DNA of 15,177 nucleotides from Paludibacteraceae bacterium. Its GTDB lineage: Bacteria > Bacteroidota > Bacteroidia > Bacteroidales > Paludibacteraceae. This document shows, one piece after another, positions 14,038-15,177 of the stretch; the first letter of the stretch is position 1, and every line of letters begins with the position of its first letter. Made by a program: the position numbers and the translations under genes. The stretch is from the NCBI GenBank assembly GCA_017648235.1, contig JAGCIZ010000289.1, positions 1-15,177 on the forward strand, given 5' to 3'. A model generated the notes under the pieces. It did no database searches, was not told where the DNA came from, and was given only the letters and a program-made list of their open reading frames with translations.

Positions 14038-14613
14038 TTATTTAAATTTATAACTCATTCTATGATAAGGCGTAAAACCAATTTCTCTTATTATGTCTCG
14101 ATGTTTTTTTGTTGGATAACCTTTGTTAGTTGCCCAATCATATTGCGGAAATTCATGATGCAACTCCATCATATAATCATCGCGATAAGTTTTTGCTAAT
14201 ACAGATGCTGCTGCAATTGAAAGGTACTTTCCATCGCCTTTCACGATAGTTTGATGAGGAATTTCCTTGTATGGTTTAAATTTATTTCCATCAATAATTA
14301 AATGTTCAGGTATAATTTTCAAACCTTCAATAGCACGATGCATGGCCAAAATAGAGGCATTCAAGATATTTATCTCATCAATTTCTTGAGCCGACGCAAT
14401 ACCAACCGACCACGCCAAAGCATCCTGCTGAATAATTGGCCGTAACTGATAACGCTGTTTTTCAGTTATTTTTTTAGAGTCGTTCAACAACTCATTTTTA
14501 TAATCGGGCGGAAAAATAACCGCTGCCGCAAAAACCGATCCTGCCAAACAACCTCTTCCGGCTTCGTCGCAACCAGCTTCTATTACATTTTGCTTATAAA
14601 AAGATAGTAACAT
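14038..14613 (-). CDS. rnhB: Ribonuclease HII
   Basis: 191 residues, normal for bacterial RNase HII, which cuts RNA at single ribonucleotides or RNA primers in RNA-DNA hybrids. The first acidic pair is Asp16-Glu17 in GCDEAGRGCLAGSV, the third is Asp108 in LIIDGNKF, and the fourth is Asp127 in KGDGKYLSIAAASVLAK. The tyrosine used for 5'-ribonucleotide recognition fits in the C-terminal GYPTKKHRDIIREIGFTPYHR region. The start ATG at 14613 lies 21 bases behind a TACTTTTG box. It leads the minus-strand unit rnhB, DUF456, small exported protein, barrel; only the first two are tightly spaced. Confidence 0.95.
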   Translation of the reverse strand: MLLSFYKQNVIEAGCDEAGRGCLAGSVFAAAVIFPPDYKNELLNDSKKITEKQRYQLRPIIQQDALAWSVGIASAQEIDEINILNASILAMHRAIEGLKIIPEHLIIDGNKFKPYKEIPHQTIVKGDGKYLSIAAASVLAKTYRDDYMMELHHEFPQYDWATNKGYPTKKHRDIIREIGFTPYHRMSYKFK

Positions 14614-14634
14614 TCTTCTAACTCATATACAAAA

Positions 14635-14642
14635 CAAAAGTA
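14635..14642 (-). promoter_or_regulatory. -7 promoter box of rnhB
   Basis: On minus this reads TACTTTTG, matching TAnnTTTG, 21 bases before the rnhB ATG. No TTTG occurs at the expected -33 distance, so only the downstream half is supported. Confidence 0.5.
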
Positions 14643-14724
14643 ATGAAAATCATCAATAAAAAAGTTTCATAAAGCTTTTTTGTTTTTTTGCTACGCTGAA
14701 TTTCGCCCTCTATTAACAATTTAG

Positions 14725-14732
14725 TACATTTG
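14725..14732 (+). promoter_or_regulatory. -7 promoter box of cdsA
   Basis: TACATTTG matches TAnnTTTG and lies 23 bases before the ATG. TTTC at 14701-14704, 20 bases up, is a partial -33 match. A second perfect box, TAAATTTG at 14746-14753, ends two bases before the ATG and is too close to serve the annotated start. Confidence 0.5.
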
Positions 14733-14755
14733 CAATTGTTTATCATAAATTTGTT

Positions 14756-15177
14756 ATGAAAAATTTCATCATAAGAACAATAACAGGAGCCATTTTTGTT
14801 TCGTTGGTAATAGGCTCTATTTTATGTGAAAGACTTGCATTTAATTCGTTACTATTGGTTTTCAGTTTGTTGGCAATGAAAGAGTATTGTTCTATTGCAA
14901 ACAATTTGCCTAATGTACGATTGAACTGGATATTCGCTTGTATTGGAGTATTATTAATACTTGCTCCTACAATGCTTCTGCTTTCATATGGTAGTTATGG
15001 AGCACTTAGTTTAATATATTTCTTATCAACTATCCTAGGTAGTATAATTTGTATAGTTGGAATTGCATTTGCTGAATTGTTTACTTTCAAAGAAAATAAT
15101 TCTTTGCACAATATGTCATACTATGTTTTGGGATTGATTTTTATTTCCATTTCTTTTCTTGCACTCTCAATTATAAA
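14756..15177 (+). CDS. cdsA: Phosphatidate cytidylyltransferase CdsA, N-terminal part (cut by window end)
   Basis: 140 codons from ATG 14756 are open to the window edge. CdsA makes CDP-diacylglycerol from phosphatidic acid and CTP at the inner membrane, the branch point of phospholipid synthesis. The N terminus MKNFIIRTITGAIFVSLVIG is typical for CdsA of Bacteroidetes, and is followed by paired membrane segments at about 11-40, 57-78, 85-110 and 122-140, with MKEYCSI after the second helix matching the family's usual (M/K)xEF/Y element. The CDP-alcohol family signature with the catalytic Lys-Asp lies in the C-terminal half, outside the window, so the call rests on the N terminus and hydropathy alone. 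It is divergent from rnhB. Confidence 0.8.
   Translation, partial: MKNFIIRTITGAIFVSLVIGSILCERLAFNSLLLVFSLLAMKEYCSIANNLPNVRLNWIFACIGVLLILAPTMLLLSYGSYGALSLIYFLSTILGSIICIVGIAFAELFTFKENNSLHNMSYYVLGLIFISISFLALSII

Noticed and set aside
14658..14681. Hairpin of A and T runs between rnhB and cdsA
   Set aside because: The stem is nearly all A-T with a bulge, and lies between divergent genes where no transcript needs ending.

Overview
This is a low-G+C stretch (roughly one third G+C by eye) from a member of the Bacteroidota, most likely the order Bacteroidales. The evidence is the recurrent -7 promoter word TAnnTTTG just upstream of most transcription-unit starts, the scarcity of Shine-Dalgarno sequences, a lipoprotein resembling a coiled-coil family I know from Bacteroides and relatives, an OmpP1/FadL-like barrel of Bacteroidetes type, and the general look of the housekeeping genes. 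I cannot name the genus. No rRNA, tRNA, CRISPR array, insertion sequence or phage gene is visible. Both ends cut through genes.

Layout. (1) 1-2210, plus strand: the 3' end of an N-acylglucosamine 2-epimerase-like gene, then a GT4 and a GT2 glycosyltransferase, with start and stop codons overlapping. This is a polysaccharide or lipopolysaccharide segment and ends in a perfect palindromic terminator. (2) 2229-4867: three envelope proteins. An exported protein with a Tyr/His-rich middle and a long Arg-Ser tail is encoded on minus. Divergent from it is an exported thioredoxin, followed by a coiled-coil lipoprotein. (3) 4958-5962: rlmN, whose promoter is embedded in the preceding terminator. (4) 9583 down to 6069, minus strand: polysaccharide flippase, O-antigen ligase-like protein and a HAD phosphatase, closely packed. 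(5) 9649-11677, plus: an SSS-family sodium/solute symporter overlapping engB, the ribosome-assembly GTPase gene. (6) 14613 down to 11696, minus: rnhB, a DUF456 membrane protein, a small exported protein of unknown function and an outer-membrane beta-barrel, the last two coupled by ATGA. (7) 14756 to the end, plus: the N-terminal half of cdsA.

The working picture is ordinary chromosome: housekeeping genes (rlmN, engB, rnhB, cdsA) interleaved with cell-envelope genes. The glycosyltransferases at the left and the flippase-ligase pair at 6.8-9.6 kb could serve the same surface glycan, but nothing in the sequence proves it. I found no clear evidence of a new defence or mobile system. The least understood genes are the Arg-Ser-tailed exported protein and the small exported protein coupled to the barrel. 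A useful by-product of reading the promoters is that several longest-ORF starts are wrong: TTG or GTG codons, or ATGs lying at the -7 box, are replaced here by ATGs just downstream.
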